Positions 8,690 through 19,822 are shown, counted from the stretch's first letter. The stretch: 64,000 bases of DNA from Rhizomys pruinosus (GCA_009823505.1 VZQC01000258.1:1861316-1925315); one strand, 5' to 3'. Notes: generated from the letters alone by a model not told the origin. Made by a program: numbers and translations.

Positions 8690-10010
8690 TATCTCAGTGC
8701 CAGTGTGGGATACCACCCCATGATTTATTGGTCAAAGAGGCCCCAGAGACCCCCCAAAACAATACAGAGTACTTTGATTGCTCTTAGTTGCCCACCAGTA
8801 CCACAGTACTACACATTTCAGTTGTAGCACATAGAGAAATCAAGCTGGTTCTGACCTGGAAACTTCCTCCTTGATGGCTACCTTTCATTGTTCCAGAAGA
8901 TGCTATGCAGGCCATTGGGGGGGGGGGAAGGTTACCAGTGGTAGACCATGCATTCTATAATACCAAACTGCCAAGCAATATGTGCCCACTGGAGCAGTAG
9001 TGGCATGCCTGTTATGGTGGTAACCAACTGTTTTCTGATTAAATTTGAAGCCTACTCTGTATGAGGGAATTCATCCCTAGTATTGTAAACTTGTTCAAAA
9101 GCCCATGGCTGGGACAGCCATAGGCCCTAATGAGAACCTACTCCTGTTGTTTTATTGTCCAAATGCCTTCTAGATACTTATGCTTAAACCCATAAATTGG
9201 CTGCTCTCAACCTTAGCCAGAGAAGCTTCTGTTTGCAGTGGGCAGCAGAGACTCATAACTGGTCAAAGTGCTGAGAATATGTGATTGATGAGTGCTCAGC
9301 TCTAAATGAGACATCTGTATGGACCTTCACAGGCTTCAGGAACATTGCAGGAGAGGGGCAGGAAAAATGCTAGAGTAGAAGGATGGTGAGAAATACAATA
9401 AAATGCTGTCTCTAGATATGACATGACTGTTGCATCCATTAACTCATAGAAGCTATGGTTACCTGAACAAGAAGATCAAACACACAGGGTCAAACCAGTC
9501 AATAATTCCAACATGGATGGCAAGGAGCTCATAAGGGTCCATCCCTAGCTGGCAACTGATGGTTACTTGGAAAAGGGAAGTCATTTTTCTTTGGATGTGT
9601 GGTCCTAGTAAGTTGCCCATGCTCATGCAGGCAACAGTAATTGTGCACTGGGTTGAAGAAGGAGAAGAAGAAGAAGAAGAAGAAGAAGAAGAAGAAGAAG
9701 AAGAAGAAGAAGGAAAAGGAGGAGGAGGAGGAGAAGGAGAAAAAGGGAAAGGGGAAGAAGAAGAGGAGGAGGGGGGAGGAGGAAGAAGAAGAAAAAAGAA
9801 GAGGAGGAAGAGGAGGAGGAGGAAGAGAAGGAGAAAGAGGAGGAAGAGTAGGAGGGGGAAGAGAAGGAGGAAAAGGAGGACGAATAACAGTAACAAGAAG
9901 ACATGAAGGAGGGAAGGGCACATTTGAGGAGGGGTGGTCCATAGGATTCTGAAGGAGGTGTTGCAGGTAGTACATTGTATATATGTAAGAAATTGTCAAA
10001 TAAGTAAATT
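8690..10010 (+). mobile_element. Lx-like L1 3' end with purine tract
   Basis: The region shares wording with 43890-44655 (actggtcaaagtgctgagaa, catggatgg...aaggagctc) and resembles rodent Lx-type L1 3' UTRs. Past the purine tract it ends with gtacattgtatatatg and an A-rich end, as also seen at 45510-45571. No ORF2 is attached, so it is 5'-truncated. Confidence 0.6.
9655..9880 (+). repeat. Purine tract with (GAA)n and (GGA)n
   Basis: Bases 9655-9848 contain no pyrimidine, and only one T (9849) interrupts up to 9880. The start is about 16 GAA units. The very long Ser/Phe/Leu- or Glu/Lys-rich frames here are composition artefacts. Confidence 0.97.
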
Positions 10011-10199
10011 TTTAAGTGAATGTACTTAATAGACTTGTCTATAGGTATTATTTTAGGGTTACACTCTGGCTATACTCTACATGTCTAATTACAACTTAGA
10101 AAAGTCTGGTGACTATTCAATTATACAGGCCTAGTGCCTTCTCCTGTGTTTGATTCCAAATATAGCTACTTGTCAGGAACAGAGACTGGCCCACCTTAT

Positions 10200-10545
10200 T
10201 TCACTTGACCTAGGAAAGGAGAAAGATGAGGGGACAGAGTAAAATGGTGAGGCTCTATACCTCGGAAGTGATTAACACTGGTCTCAAGCAGTAAGTTCTC
10301 TTGAGACCATGTTTTATAAATCAAGGCTACCCCATCCCACAGCCCTTTCTGTACACAGTTGTTTTTCTACTCTTCGAGTTTTGACACATGTCAGGCTACT
10401 GGAGGCTGGAGAGGATGCCCTGTGATGATGTCTTATACTATGCTCTTTGGACATTCTAGCCACCAGAATCATGAGCCGAACAAACTTCGTTACTATAAAG
10501 TACCCAGGCTCGGGCATTTTGTTATAGCTTTACAAAATAGGTAAA
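10200..10545 (+). mobile_element. Ancient MLT1/MaLR-type LTR
   Basis: The 3' part reads agaatcatgagccgaacaaa, then tacccaggctcgggcatttt and gttatagc, which matches the MaLR 3' end pattern. Strongly diverged. Confidence 0.6.
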
Positions 10546-10924
10546 GACACGTTCTCAGCCTAGCATGGTCAAAACTACTTATATAGTTTTGACATATTCT
10601 CATGGGCATATTTTATATGGTATAGAACACCCTCAGTTATTGGGAATAATCCACTGTCCTTTACCACTGTTCCTATAGCTATGGATAAACAGGCTATCAT
10701 TATAATTGCCAAAGAATATGTGTTATAATGACATGTTCTATAACATCTGCAGATCATTGATAGTGCCAGTAATCCACATAGTAGTCATCAGAAATCTTGT
10801 GACTCATTCATCTTTGATAATAGACAGAACATAGGGCTTTGAGTCATGAGCTCAGTCCATTATTTCATTTTCTACTCATTTTATAGGTCCAATTCTATGA
10901 CAATTTTGTTTTAAAATTTTTCCA
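10546..10924. other. No recognisable feature
   Basis: A 60-codon minus-strand frame at 10575-10757 has no family I recognise and no splice context. Confidence 0.4.
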
Positions 10925-11085
10925 TCTGAGCATAGTGACACATGCCTATAACCCCAGGAATCAGGAAAGTAAGGACAGGAAGTTACTAGTTCAAGGCCAG
11001 ACTGAGCCATAATAGTGAGTTCAGGGTCAATTTAGGCTATATAACAAACACTGTCTCAAAAACAAAGCAAGGCAAAACAAAACAT
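10925..11085 (+). mobile_element. Old B1/B4-like SINE
   Basis: Diverged 7SL-type sequence (gcatagtgacacatgcctat, agttcaaggccagactgagc, ctgtctcaaaaa). Confidence 0.7.
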
Positions 11086-11182
11086 AAAACATTTTTCTAG
11101 TCATTTTAAGTATGGTTTGCCAGCTCATATCAAGAGATACTATTACAGGATGATTTGTGAACTTCAAAAATTCATATGTAGA

Positions 11183-11592
11183 TGTTGGCAGCCTGTCACA
11201 GCATTGTTACTGTGACCATGCACCGCACCCTAAAGATGGCGCCGACTTCCTCAGGAGGCTAGAGAACAACATCTAGCCACCTTTTCCACATGTAGCCACC
11301 TCTTCCGCGTTAGGACAGGAACTGCGCATGACTTTGAGCCCATTCACCTAATATTCTAATGAGGCTTTGGCCCCTATTGTGCTATAAGCCCATACATTGG
11401 ATATGCTAATGAGGCATTGGACAGTGCACCATTCCAGAGCATACTCAAACCCTCTAGACTGCTATATAGGCAGTGCCTCTTCCTCATTTCAGGGTCCTTC
11501 TCACAAGAGAGCTGTGTACACAATAAATACTGCTGCAGAAGAATCCTGTTGTCCGTGTAAAGTTCTTGCCGGCGAGACTGCTGCACATGACA
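11183..11592 (+). mobile_element. IAP-like (ERVK) solo LTR
   Basis: A 410-bp LTR from TGTTGGCAGCC to CATGACA with a perfect 6-bp TSD tgtaga (11177-11182 and 11593-11598), the length typical of class II ERVs. It has aagatggcgcc and ctgcgcatg in U3, a TATA box (gctatatagg near 11461-11470), AATAAA at 11522-11527 and a ctgctgcagaagaatcctg region like that of IAP LTRs. No internal region remains, so the element resolved to a solo LTR. Confidence 0.88.
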
Positions 11593-11599
11593 TGTAGAC

Positions 11600-11823
11600 T
11601 GGGGGCTGGAGAGATGGCCTAGCAGTTAAGAGTGCTGACTGCTCTTGCAGAGGACCCAAGTTTGATCCCCAGCACCCACATGGAGGCTGAGAACTGTCTT
11701 TAACTCCAGTTCCAGGGGAATCCAACACACTCTTCTAACTTCCGCGGCATTGTACGACACGGGTGCACAAACCTACATGCAGACAGTACATTCATACACA
11801 TAAAAAATTAATTAATTAAAATA
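11600..11823 (+). mobile_element. B2-family SINE (no internal duplication)
   Basis: B2 head and body with a single aactccagttccagggg and an A/T-rich tail. It begins two bases past the TSD of the IAP-like LTR. A convincing TSD of its own was not found. Confidence 0.9.
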
Positions 11824-11867
11824 TTCATATATAGAAGTCCTAACCTCCCTTTAAAATGTGACCTCAT

Positions 11868-12117
11868 GGGTTAGAGAGATGGATCAGTGGTTAAGAGCAC
11901 TGACTGCTCTTGCAGAGGACCGGGGTTCGATTCCCAGCACCCACATGCAGGCTAAGAACTGTCATTAGTGCCAGGCATGGTGACACACAACTTTAATCCC
12001 AGCACTCAGGAGGCAGAAGCAGGCAGATCTCTGTTAGTTCAAGACCAGCCTGGTCTACATAGCAAGCTCCAGGCCAGCTGGAACTAAAGGGAGACTCTGT
12101 CTCAAAAAGACCAAAAA

Positions 12118-12148
<31 letters not shown>

Positions 12149-12152
12149 ATAG
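11868..12152 (+). mobile_element. Dimeric B2-B1 SINE (copy 2)
   Basis: B2 head ending in gctaagaactgtcatta, then a complete B1 starting gtgccaggcatggtgacaca and an (AAAT)n tail. Same junction type as at 1158. No clear TSD was found. Confidence 0.85.
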
Positions 12153-12159
12153 ACATTTA

Positions 12160-12540
12160 GAAATAAGGCCATCACTTATGTAATTAGCTGAGATGAGATT
12201 ACATTGATGTTAGATAGGAGTTTAGTATGATATTACTGGTAGCCTTATTTTAAAAAAAAAAAAGAAAGAAATTTGGACACAGACTTGTCCACATTTGGAT
12301 ACCACTTGCCACACAAGGATAACACCATATGAAGATTTAGTATGTTTATAAACCAAAGAACACCAGGCTTAAAACTTCCAAAAGCCAATAGTGAAGCACA
12401 GAAAATATCTTCTTTCATACCCTTTAGGAAGAACTGCTCTTGGTAACAGTTCATTTCATAATTCTAGCCAGCAACAGAAATATAAGGCAAGAAACTTCTG
12501 CTACTTTAATCCACTAGTTTGTGGTACCTTGTTATGTCAT
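12160..12540 (+). mobile_element. Ancient MLT1-type LTR
   Basis: Diverged MLT1 pattern: actggtagccttatttt, agaaatttggacacagactt, acaccatatgaagattta, accaaagaacaccaggctta. Confidence 0.6.
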
Positions 12541-13129
12541 CCCTAGAAAACTTATATATGTGCTATACAGAATTGCATGTCATGATGGTTTTCTTATAAC
12601 TTAGAAAGGGAACCACATTTCACCAGTCCTAGCATGGAAAAGACAACATCTGTTAAGCGTCTTTCAACTTGAAATGTGATGTGCCCTTTCATGGATGCCT
12701 CCGTATACATCTATTACAAACATTCTTTAATTTTTTCAAATTGTGTGCCTTTATATGGTAAAACACAGCTGGCACATTCAGAAACTATGATAGAGGAAAA
12801 ATAGTTGAACAGGAGTTCTGAGTAATGGATTTTATTTTTTCACATTTTTAAAAATAAATATCTGCAGGTAACACTTCTGCATTAATTGCGTATGTCTTTA
12901 AATACACAAAATTAAAAGGAAAACATAAAAGGAAAAATATTTTTGTTAGCTTCAAGCAGAACATATAGAGGATAGAGAAGTAATTTGTGTACCAGATGGC
13001 CAGGATTACTTACTTTTAGGTTCTCTTTGCTGAAAAAGAGGAATGGATGAGGAGGGGGTGGCTTAGAGGCAGATGGACAGGTTGCTTATATTCAGCTACA
13101 CTCAGGAAACACTGCGGGCAGAAAGATTT
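12541..13129. other. No recognisable feature
   Basis: AT-rich, non-repetitive by eye. Confidence 0.4.
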
Positions 13130-13577
13130 TAAGAGGCAGGGGGAGGTGGCACAAGACCATATGGAAATGAATCCTACAAGCTCCTAGGACTCTGTTCTTA
13201 TGAACCTACAGCATTGGTGTCACCATGCAAGTCAACCAGACAAAAATCCAGCATGGAACTGCAGAAATGGGTAGCAAAATCTTAAATAAAGAAATATTAG
13301 CAGCTGATTATGTTTGGGTGAGGAAGAACTGGCCTTCTTTAAGAGAAGGACTCCAGATAGGCTGACTAGAACTCAGAGGATGGACTGGCACTGAGGAATG
13401 GCCAGGGAGAATAATTTGGCAAAATAGATCTTAACACAAATGACAGAATGTATTAACTCCAAGGTGGGGCTGTGAGAGGTACCAATGGAGAAGGGGGTAT
13501 AAAGGTGATTGAAGCTGACTGAAAAATTATGTTTGAAACACATGAAAAAGTCAATAAAACTTAATAATAAAAAATGA
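13130..13577 (+). mobile_element. Possible old L1 3' end
   Basis: G-rich stretch followed by a gaaacacatgaaaaagtcaa / taaaa ending, the layout of L1 3' ends elsewhere in this window. Family unassigned. Confidence 0.4.
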
Positions 13578-13579
13578 AA

Positions 13580-13868
13580 CAACTTGTTTTCTCACATTTC
13601 AAAAGGCTGGGACATCCAAGCTCCTGGCATGGCAAGATTAACGCCTGGTAAAGTCCACTTCCTGGTCTGCATGTAGCCAACTTCTCACTCTGTCCTAGCA
13701 TGGCATAGCAAGCAAGGCAGCTCTATGGGACCTCTTTTACAGGAGTGATAATCCGACCCATGACTGTTTGGAGCCTCTATGACCCATCCACCTTCTGAAG
13801 CTCTTCTCATAGTATCATCACACAGGTTTCAACATATGAATTTGGGGGTGCAAAAACAATTAGCATCT
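13580..13868 (-). mobile_element. Ancient MLT1-type LTR
   Basis: Reverse pattern: aaggctgggacatccaagct, gtccacttcctggtctgcat, gggacctcttttacaggagt, tcaacatatgaatttggggg. Confidence 0.65.
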
Positions 13869-14579
13869 CTCAATAGCAGCTGAAGTATCACTTTGTTCAG
13901 TAATTCTTTCCTGCATATATCAACCCATGCTGATTATTCCTTGCTCTGAACTTCTACTGCATTCTTAATATTCGCCAATTTAGTCTTTTATTGATCTATA
14001 TTGTCTTGCACATTCAATTACTCTTGCCATTTGGACTGAAAACTCATCGAGAAAAAGACGTTGTCTCACACACTATAGCATCTTTCAGAGAACCTAGCAA
14101 TTACCTGTTGGTTTGTTTGCTTGACTGAGCCATACCATATATTCTTCCCATCAGGGAGAGGTCCTTCGTAATTCTCCACAAAAATGTAATCTTGAGGGGA
14201 ACAGTGATAGGTCAGTTCTGTGCTGCCATGTAAGAAAAGATGCTAGCTGAATCCACAGTGTGCAAATAAGGAGATGAAAGCCCTACTCCCCTGCCTCCCC
14301 TGCAGAGAGGACAATCAGGCTGAAAATGATTGATTAGTGAGACAGCAATTAGAGGAGAAGCTTCTTTACCATGCTCACTAAGCAAAGAATAAGTTTAATT
14401 AGTGTGGGAAGACTTAGCATGCTATTGAAATAAATGCTCTGGTCATTCATTTCAACTAATTGGGCATAAAATGAATTTTGTTTCCTAAGTGATATTAAGG
14501 GACAAGTTTAAAAAAAGTCACTGTAATTGTGATATTGACATAGATATAACAGCAATCACATATTAAAGGTTTTATTTGC
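13869..14579. other. No recognisable repeat
   Basis: Low-repeat sequence; 14300-14500 is AT-rich with several ATTA and AATTAG motifs. Its function is unknown. Confidence 0.4.
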
Positions 14580-14662
14580 GGCTAGAAATGAAGGTCAGTG
14601 AAAGAGCACTTGCCTAGGATTTCCCAAAACCTTGGATTTGATCCACAACACTATAAAAGAAA
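14580..14662 (+). mobile_element. Old ID-type SINE
   Basis: gcggctagaaatgaaggtca, agagcacttgcctagga and a ttgatcc B-box-like motif fit a diverged ID/tRNA-Ala SINE. Confidence 0.6.
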
Positions 14663-15124
14663 AATATTTCTCTAACTCATTAGTGAGGTAATGGAAAGAT
14701 GTTACCATCAGTTCTAAGAATAATCCAAAGAGCAAACATATTTATAAATAAGAAATCTTGAAATGAATGGGAAAATGGAGGGAAAACTAACAGAATTTCT
14801 TGGAAAAGAAGACAGTGGCACTGACTCTTCTCAACAGAGATGCATGTCTACAGGACAAGACGCATTGTAGATTGCTATCAGTTATGAGAAAGTTTCAAAG
14901 TTGTAAAATAGCTCCCAGAAACCTAGAATTGGAAATATTTTAAGCCCCCAACAACTGCAAGAAACATCCTGCCCAAAGCACTACCCACCATGCTGTGGGT
15001 GGCCACTTAGCCCTCACTTCTCTTCTACTAGCCACAAGTAATGGGCCACAGTGAGTCTGTTCACTAGGAGTAACATCTGCTACAGGGCTGATGCTCCCTT
15101 TCCTGGGAGATTCTGAGTGCCACA
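14663..15124. other. No recognisable feature
   Basis: Non-repetitive by eye. Confidence 0.4.
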
Positions 15125-15280
15125 TTTCATCTTTATCCCCTTCATTTGTCTTATTTCTCTAGCTAAGACTTCAAGCACTAATATTGAACAGGAACAAAGA
15201 ATGGACACCTATGTCTTATTCCTGAATTTAGTGGAAATCCTTTCAGTTTTTCCTCCATTTAGTACATCAGGAGTAAGAGT
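15125..15280 (-). mobile_element. Old L1 ORF2 fragment (RT region)
   Basis: The reverse complement resembles the L1 segment around the [14 protein letters not shown] motif, with many changes. Isolated fragment. Confidence 0.6.
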
Positions 15281-15639
15281 TATTCTCTGGAGTCTGGGTG
15301 TAGGGTGCTATGCTATCCATAGGTAGAGGTGGGTGGAGTAGAGGCTGTTCTAGGGGTCCATGCCTAGAGCTAGAGTCACAGGATGCCTTAGTTCCCAGGG
15401 AGCATGGTAGGTAGTGGGTAGACGGTGATACAAATGGGTTCTAGGGATGCCTATCAGGGATCAGGTTTGCAGGACATCACCTCATTGTTCATTCTTAAAC
15501 AGGTGTTTATATTCTGTTTATGTGTATTCACAATTCTTAGATATGTTTATAATTTCACTTTCCAGTTTCAATTATCATAATTATTCAATTACAGTTTTAA
15601 TTTCAATTCTGTTCATAAAATATTTGAATATATTTATTT
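15281..15639. other. No recognisable feature
   Basis: Non-repetitive; GT/A-rich, no coding signal. Confidence 0.4.
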
Positions 15640-15850
15640 ACTTATTTTTAATTCATACATATGAGTATTTTGCTGCATATAAGTGCACCATATGTTTGCA
15701 ATGCCTATGAAACTCAAAAAGTGCATGGGTCAGTTCCCTGGAACTGGAGCTGCAGACAATTGTTAGCTACCACATATGTGCTGGGAACTGAATCTGGGTC
15801 TTCTGCAAGAGTAGCCAGTGCTCTTAACTGCTAAGCTACCTTTACAGCCC
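15640..15850 (-). mobile_element. B3-like SINE (old)
   Basis: Reverse B3: ccctggaactggagctgcag, ctgggaactgaatctgggtc, head ending ctacctttacagcccc. Confidence 0.8.
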
Positions 15851-16061
15851 CCCTCAAAAGTTATTTGAAATTAAAATTATCTATTTAAAAAGACTGAAAC
15901 ATGCAGAAATTTAAGAACAATGGTTTGATAACTTTGTCATATTTGTCATTGTCTTAGATTAGACTTTGCATTTATTGACTGGCTCTTAGAACCAAGTCAT
16001 TGTCAAACTGGAAAGCTAAATATATGCATTAGCACATGGAGAGTGGAAAAACCAAGGTTCT

Positions 16062-16270
16062 TTTTTATTATTTTTTATTTATGCATATTGTCTGCATGTG
16101 TGTTAGTGCACCTGTGTTGTGCAATACCCAAGGAGGTCAGAAGAAGGTGTGGATCTCCCGGAACTGGAGTTACAGATGGTTGTTGGCCACCACGTGGATA
16201 CTGGGAATAGAACCCAGATCCTCTACAAGACCATTCAGTGCTCTTAACTACTGAGCCATCTCTCCAGCAC
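16062..16270 (-). mobile_element. B2/B3-family SINE
   Basis: Reverse copy with attgtctgcatgtgtg, ggaactggagttacagatgg and gagccatctctccagcacc. Confidence 0.85.
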
Positions 16271-16344
16271 CCCGTGGTTCTTTTAATAGCCAATTTTACC
16301 CCTTCCTTCCATCCTTACTCATAAATTTTAGGTATTAATATTTT

Positions 16345-16522
16345 ATTTGTATTTATTATTTTAATTTTATGTGTATTACGTGCATGTATGTAAGTGTACC
16401 CATGTGGTGCAATATGCATTGTTGTCACAGCTGTCAGGCATCATGTGGTACTGAGAATCAAACCTGGGTCCTCTGTAAGAGCAGCCAGTGATCTTAACTG
16501 TTGAGCCATCTCTCCAGCCTCC
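16345..16522 (-). mobile_element. B2/B3-family SINE, internally deleted
   Basis: The tail side and the head (gagccatctctccagcc) are present, but the central ggaactggagtt part is missing. Confidence 0.8.
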
Positions 16523-16952
16523 CTCCTTTTTGAAGTGTTAATATTTTTATTTGGTCCTCGGAGGAATGGACTAAAGCTCCAGGTATAGTCTTTGAGAAAC
16601 AGCAAATGACTTGTGACAATGGACTGATTTCTTAGGGGTGAAAGGCTCTAGAAGACAGCTGTGTGTTGAAGGATGTAAGGAAGATGACTATGAACATGAG
16701 GATGCCATCATCAGCTAGAAAAGGAAGAGATCAGAAATGTAACATAGATATTTTACTAAGCAATGTTCTGGTATATGCAATATAAACTTCATTACCTATT
16801 AAAAGTCACTTTCTCAGACAGCAAGTACTGGCCTATTACAGAAACATGATATGATAAGATCAATTAGTGGAGTAGGGGCAAGAATTGCCCTTGAATCTTA
16901 CAAAGTTATATATCAGAGATTAGCTGCACTCAGAGTGGACTCACCAGAAGAG
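16523..16952. other. No recognisable feature
   Basis: Non-repetitive by eye. Confidence 0.4.
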
Positions 16953-17095
16953 CCAACGAGATGACTCAGCAAATAAGGCCACTTGCCACCAAGTTTGAAG
17001 ACCTGAGTTCAATCCCAGGAACTCTCATGGTAGAAGGATAACTGAGCTTCACAAGTTGCCCTCTAACCTCCACACATACAACATGGCAGGCACGA
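16953..17095 (+). mobile_element. Old tRNA-type rodent SINE
   Basis: agccaacgagatgactcagc, cctgagttcaatcccagga and the caagttgccctctaacctcc tail region indicate a B3/B4-type SINE. Confidence 0.6.
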
Positions 17096-17173
17096 GTTGA
17101 TTTTTATTTTATTTTTTTATTTATTTTATTTTTTATACGATTATTTTTTTAATTAATTTATTTATTTATTTAT

Positions 17174-17322
17174 TTTTGTCTTTTTCGAGACAGGGTCTCC
17201 CTGTAGCTCCAGCTGTCCTGGAACTCACTCTGTAGACCAGGCTGGCTTTGAACTCACAAAGATCCACCTGCCTCTGCCTCCCAAGTGCTAGGATTAAAGA
17301 CGTGTACCACCATGCCCGGCTA
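17174..17322 (-). mobile_element. B1 SINE
   Basis: Reverse B1 with an AT-rich (TTTA)n tail on the low-coordinate side (17100-17173), ending in catgcccggc. Confidence 0.93.
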
Positions 17323-17486
17323 AATTTATTATTTTTTATGTGTATGAGTGTACTGTCTGCATATAGGTTGGTGCAGACTTGTTGTGCAATGCCTCAGAGG
17401 TCAGAAGAGGGTATTGGATTCCCCTGGAACTGGAGTTAAAGGCGGTTCTTAGCCACCATGTGGGTGCTGGGAATCAAACACCGGTC
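17323..17486 (-). mobile_element. B2-family SINE, head missing
   Basis: Reverse B2 from the tail to ccggtcctc, where it is cut; the tRNA-like head is absent. The string cctcaagttgattttt at the cut is the left TSD of the next element. Confidence 0.85.
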
Positions 17487-17501
17487 CTCAAGTTGATTTT
17501 T

Positions 17502-17503
17502 TT

Positions 17504-17550
<47 letters not shown>

Positions 17551-17766
17551 TGTTTATGAATGTGCTGTCTGCATGCAGGTCTGTGCACCCGGGTCGTGCA
17601 ATGCCAAAGAGGTCAGAAGAGAGTGTCGGATTCCCCTGGAACTGGAGTTCTCCTGGAATTGGAGTTAAAGACAGTTCTCAGCCACCATGTGGGTGCTGAG
17701 GATTGAACCCGGGTCCTCTGCAAGAGCAGTTGGCACTCTTAACCTCTAGGCCATCTCTCCAGCCCC
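17502..17766 (-). mobile_element. B2-family SINE, full length
   Basis: Reverse young-type B2 with the internal duplication (ggaactggagttctcctgga) and a (TTTA)n tail. The 16-bp TSD cctcaagttgattttt lies at 17486-17501 and 17766-17781. It was inserted next to the truncated B2. Confidence 0.92.
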
Positions 17767-18024
17767 CTCAAGTTGATTTTTAAATAAATGTGATTTTTAA
17801 AGTTTTCTTAGAGAATAGTGATACTCAACAGATGCTCCGACCTGCTAGCAAATCTAACCTCACTCATTAATGTACACCTGACATCATTTTGAAGACTAGC
17901 TCAGGTCTCCTGTCTCACTTTACCAGCTTAAGGAGATTCACTACAGATTAATTTACTTCACTATCCATCAACTTGGCACTCCATTGAATAATTACAGTGC
18001 TTCTTCCACTCAGAAATCACTTCA

Positions 18025-18128
18025 TGATGTGTACTTCAGCAGTACCTATATTTAAATTGGAACACTATAGAAAAGATAGCCTGATACCTACACAAGGATT
18101 ACATGCAAATTCATGAATCAACCGTATT
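18025..18128 (+). pseudogene. U6 snRNA pseudogene (diverged)
   Basis: Recognisable U6 order: cttcagcagtacctatat, taaattggaacactatagaa, tgcaaattcatgaa. Many substitutions and no proper termini, so it is not functional. Confidence 0.8.
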
Positions 18129-18468
18129 TTTTACTACACCAAGAAAAAAAGTACTTTATAAAAATATATTCAGTTTTTTCCTTTTTTAATATTTTATTTA
18201 TTTTACTTATTTTTTTAATAATAAGTAATAAGTAACAAATACAAGCATCCTTTGTGTAAAACCAATTTGCAAGCAGCGATGCCCAAACTTATACAGGCCA
18301 AGGCCTCCATTGTCCAACTGGAGGGGCTTGTATGCACAATCATGTTGATCAAATAAGTGTCCAGTCTGTATTGCTGTAGTTTCATAATTCACCCCAATCA
18401 CAGCCCTTACATTCTACCACGGCCCCTCTTCCATAGATTGTTCCCTAGGCTTTAGTAAAAGGACACAA

Positions 18469-18480
18469 GTGCTAGCTTCA

Positions 18481-18525
<45 letters not shown>

Positions 18526-18575
18526 GGCCCCCTGCACAAGGATGACATGCAAATTCGTGAAGTGTTCCATATTTT

Positions 18576-18577
<2 letters not shown>
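18469..18577 (+). pseudogene. U6 snRNA retrocopy, 5' part of a U6-L1 chimera
   Basis: Nearly complete U6 (acatatactaaaattggaac, gatacagagaagattagcat, tgcaaattcgtgaa) with about six differences from the functional sequence and a 3' ttttttt. No U6 promoter (PSE/TATA at proper distance) is visible upstream. An A-run of about 36 follows. Confidence 0.9.
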
Positions 18578-18615
<38 letters not shown>

Positions 18616-18619
18616 AAAA

Positions 18620-18790
18620 AAAACCCAGAAAGATGCAGAAAAGTTACAGCAGAATGCATGATCTGGGATGGGTAGGGGTGGGGTGGGAGGAAAGGAAAGG
18701 GATATATGCCTGAACTGAATTGGAAAATGATGTATGAAATACACAAAGCATCAATAAAATAAAAGAAAAGAAAAGAAAAGAAAAACAAAA
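18620..18790 (+). mobile_element. L1 3' UTR end joined downstream of U6
   Basis: Starts near gaaagatgcag and has the gcagaatgcatgatctggg and G-rich stretch of L1 3' UTRs (compare the reverse complement of 34791-34905). It ends atcaataaaataaaag with an (AAAAG)n tail. With U6 it is bracketed by a 13/15 match, aaaaggacacaagtg near 18457-18471 and aaaagagcacaagtg near 18789-18803. Confidence 0.85.
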
Positions 18791-18805
18791 AGAGCACAAG
18801 TGGGT

Positions 18806-19150
18806 GAGAAGCAAAACAGTCTACTTTCTCTGGAGATATCGTTTCGGACTCTGATCAGTTCAGGCTGTTTCCTTTCATGGGTTGGCAGTTTATCCAGGAA
18901 TAACCTTCTACTCCTACTGATGAAGCACAATCAATTAGATATACAGGCAATTAAACAGTACTAATTATTATGGTAGGTTACGTTGGTATAGATACAGATA
19001 TTTGGATGGTATGCTAATCCATGAACTATAGCTTTTCTGTAAAAGATGACAAGGTCTTACTGTGGCTTATAACATCTCCTAACCACTAGAGGATGTAAGC
19101 TTGTGGCATCAGCCATGAATTATTCCTCCAAGGAGAGAGCTGCTAGCCAA
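18806..19150 (+). repeat. Repeat copy B, related to 1-297
   Basis: Direct match to 1-238 over the first 225 bases. A 57-base block (19054-19110) then matches 241-297 in inverted orientation. Family unknown. Confidence 0.6.
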
Positions 19151-19449
19151 TTAGATTTGAGATATACAAACATATGGCTGCCACTGCTGCACAGTATTTC
19201 CAGGCAGGCAAGGTGTAGCTGATGTTGACAGAGGAGACTTGCTTGGCTCAAGGAGACCAATATTTGCTTATTGGTTTAGTGGCCTTTGGTAATACTCTCT
19301 GGCATTCCAGAGACCAACTGTACACTTGCAAGTGTGGTCTCAATACATCTTTCCCATGCTTACACCAAGTCTTCAACAGTAGGGACTTACCGCCTCTCTA
19401 CTTGCAGGTATCCCAGTTTGCTGGCAAAAAGCCTTTACCTTTTGGGGGG
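19151..19449 (+). other. Unassigned sequence left of ORR1
   Basis: No repeat name assigned. The G-run at 19445-19449 is the left TSD of the ORR1 element; the interrupted sequence resumes at 21524. Confidence 0.45.
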
Positions 19450-19816
19450 TGTGGTGGTTTGGATGAGTGTTCCCCATAGGCTCTAGGTATTCAGACGTTT
19501 GTCTCCTCCTCACGTTGGTGGCGCTGTTTTTGGAGGTCTTGGGGTGTGTGGCTGTGCTGGAGGAAGTGTGTCACTGGGGGCAGGCTTAGTGAGTTTTAAC
19601 AAGCCTCGTGGTCTACAGTTGCTTCCTCTCTGCTTCCTGTGCTCTTTGCGAGATGTGACCCTTGGCTTGCTGCTCCAGCCGCCATGCCTCTCCAGCCGCC
19701 ATGCCTCCTGCCACAATGGGCCCTGGAACCGTCAATCGTAAGCTCAAATAAACTCTTCCTTTTATAAGTTCCTTTGGTCATGGTGTTTTATTACAGCAAC
19801 AGAAGTGACTAATACA
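19450..19816 (+). repeat. ORR1 5' LTR
   Basis: TGTGGTGG...AATACA. Compared with the 3' LTR it has an extra 6 bases near 19507, and its 3' end reads agaagtgac where the 3' LTR reads agaaaagtgac. Confidence 0.92.
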
Positions 19817-19822
19817 GTAATT

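Noticed and set aside
9459..9999. Open frames of 93-156 codons on both strands
   Set aside because: They arise from the purine tract, which lacks stop codons; homopolymeric composition and simultaneous frames on both strands show they are not genes.
10575..10757. 60-codon minus-strand frame
   Set aside because: No recognisable family, no splice context; the length is expected by chance in AT-rich DNA.
18469..18577. Functional U6 snRNA gene
   Set aside because: Several changes from U6, no PSE/TATA at proper distance, an A-run after it, and a target repeat around the U6-L1 unit.
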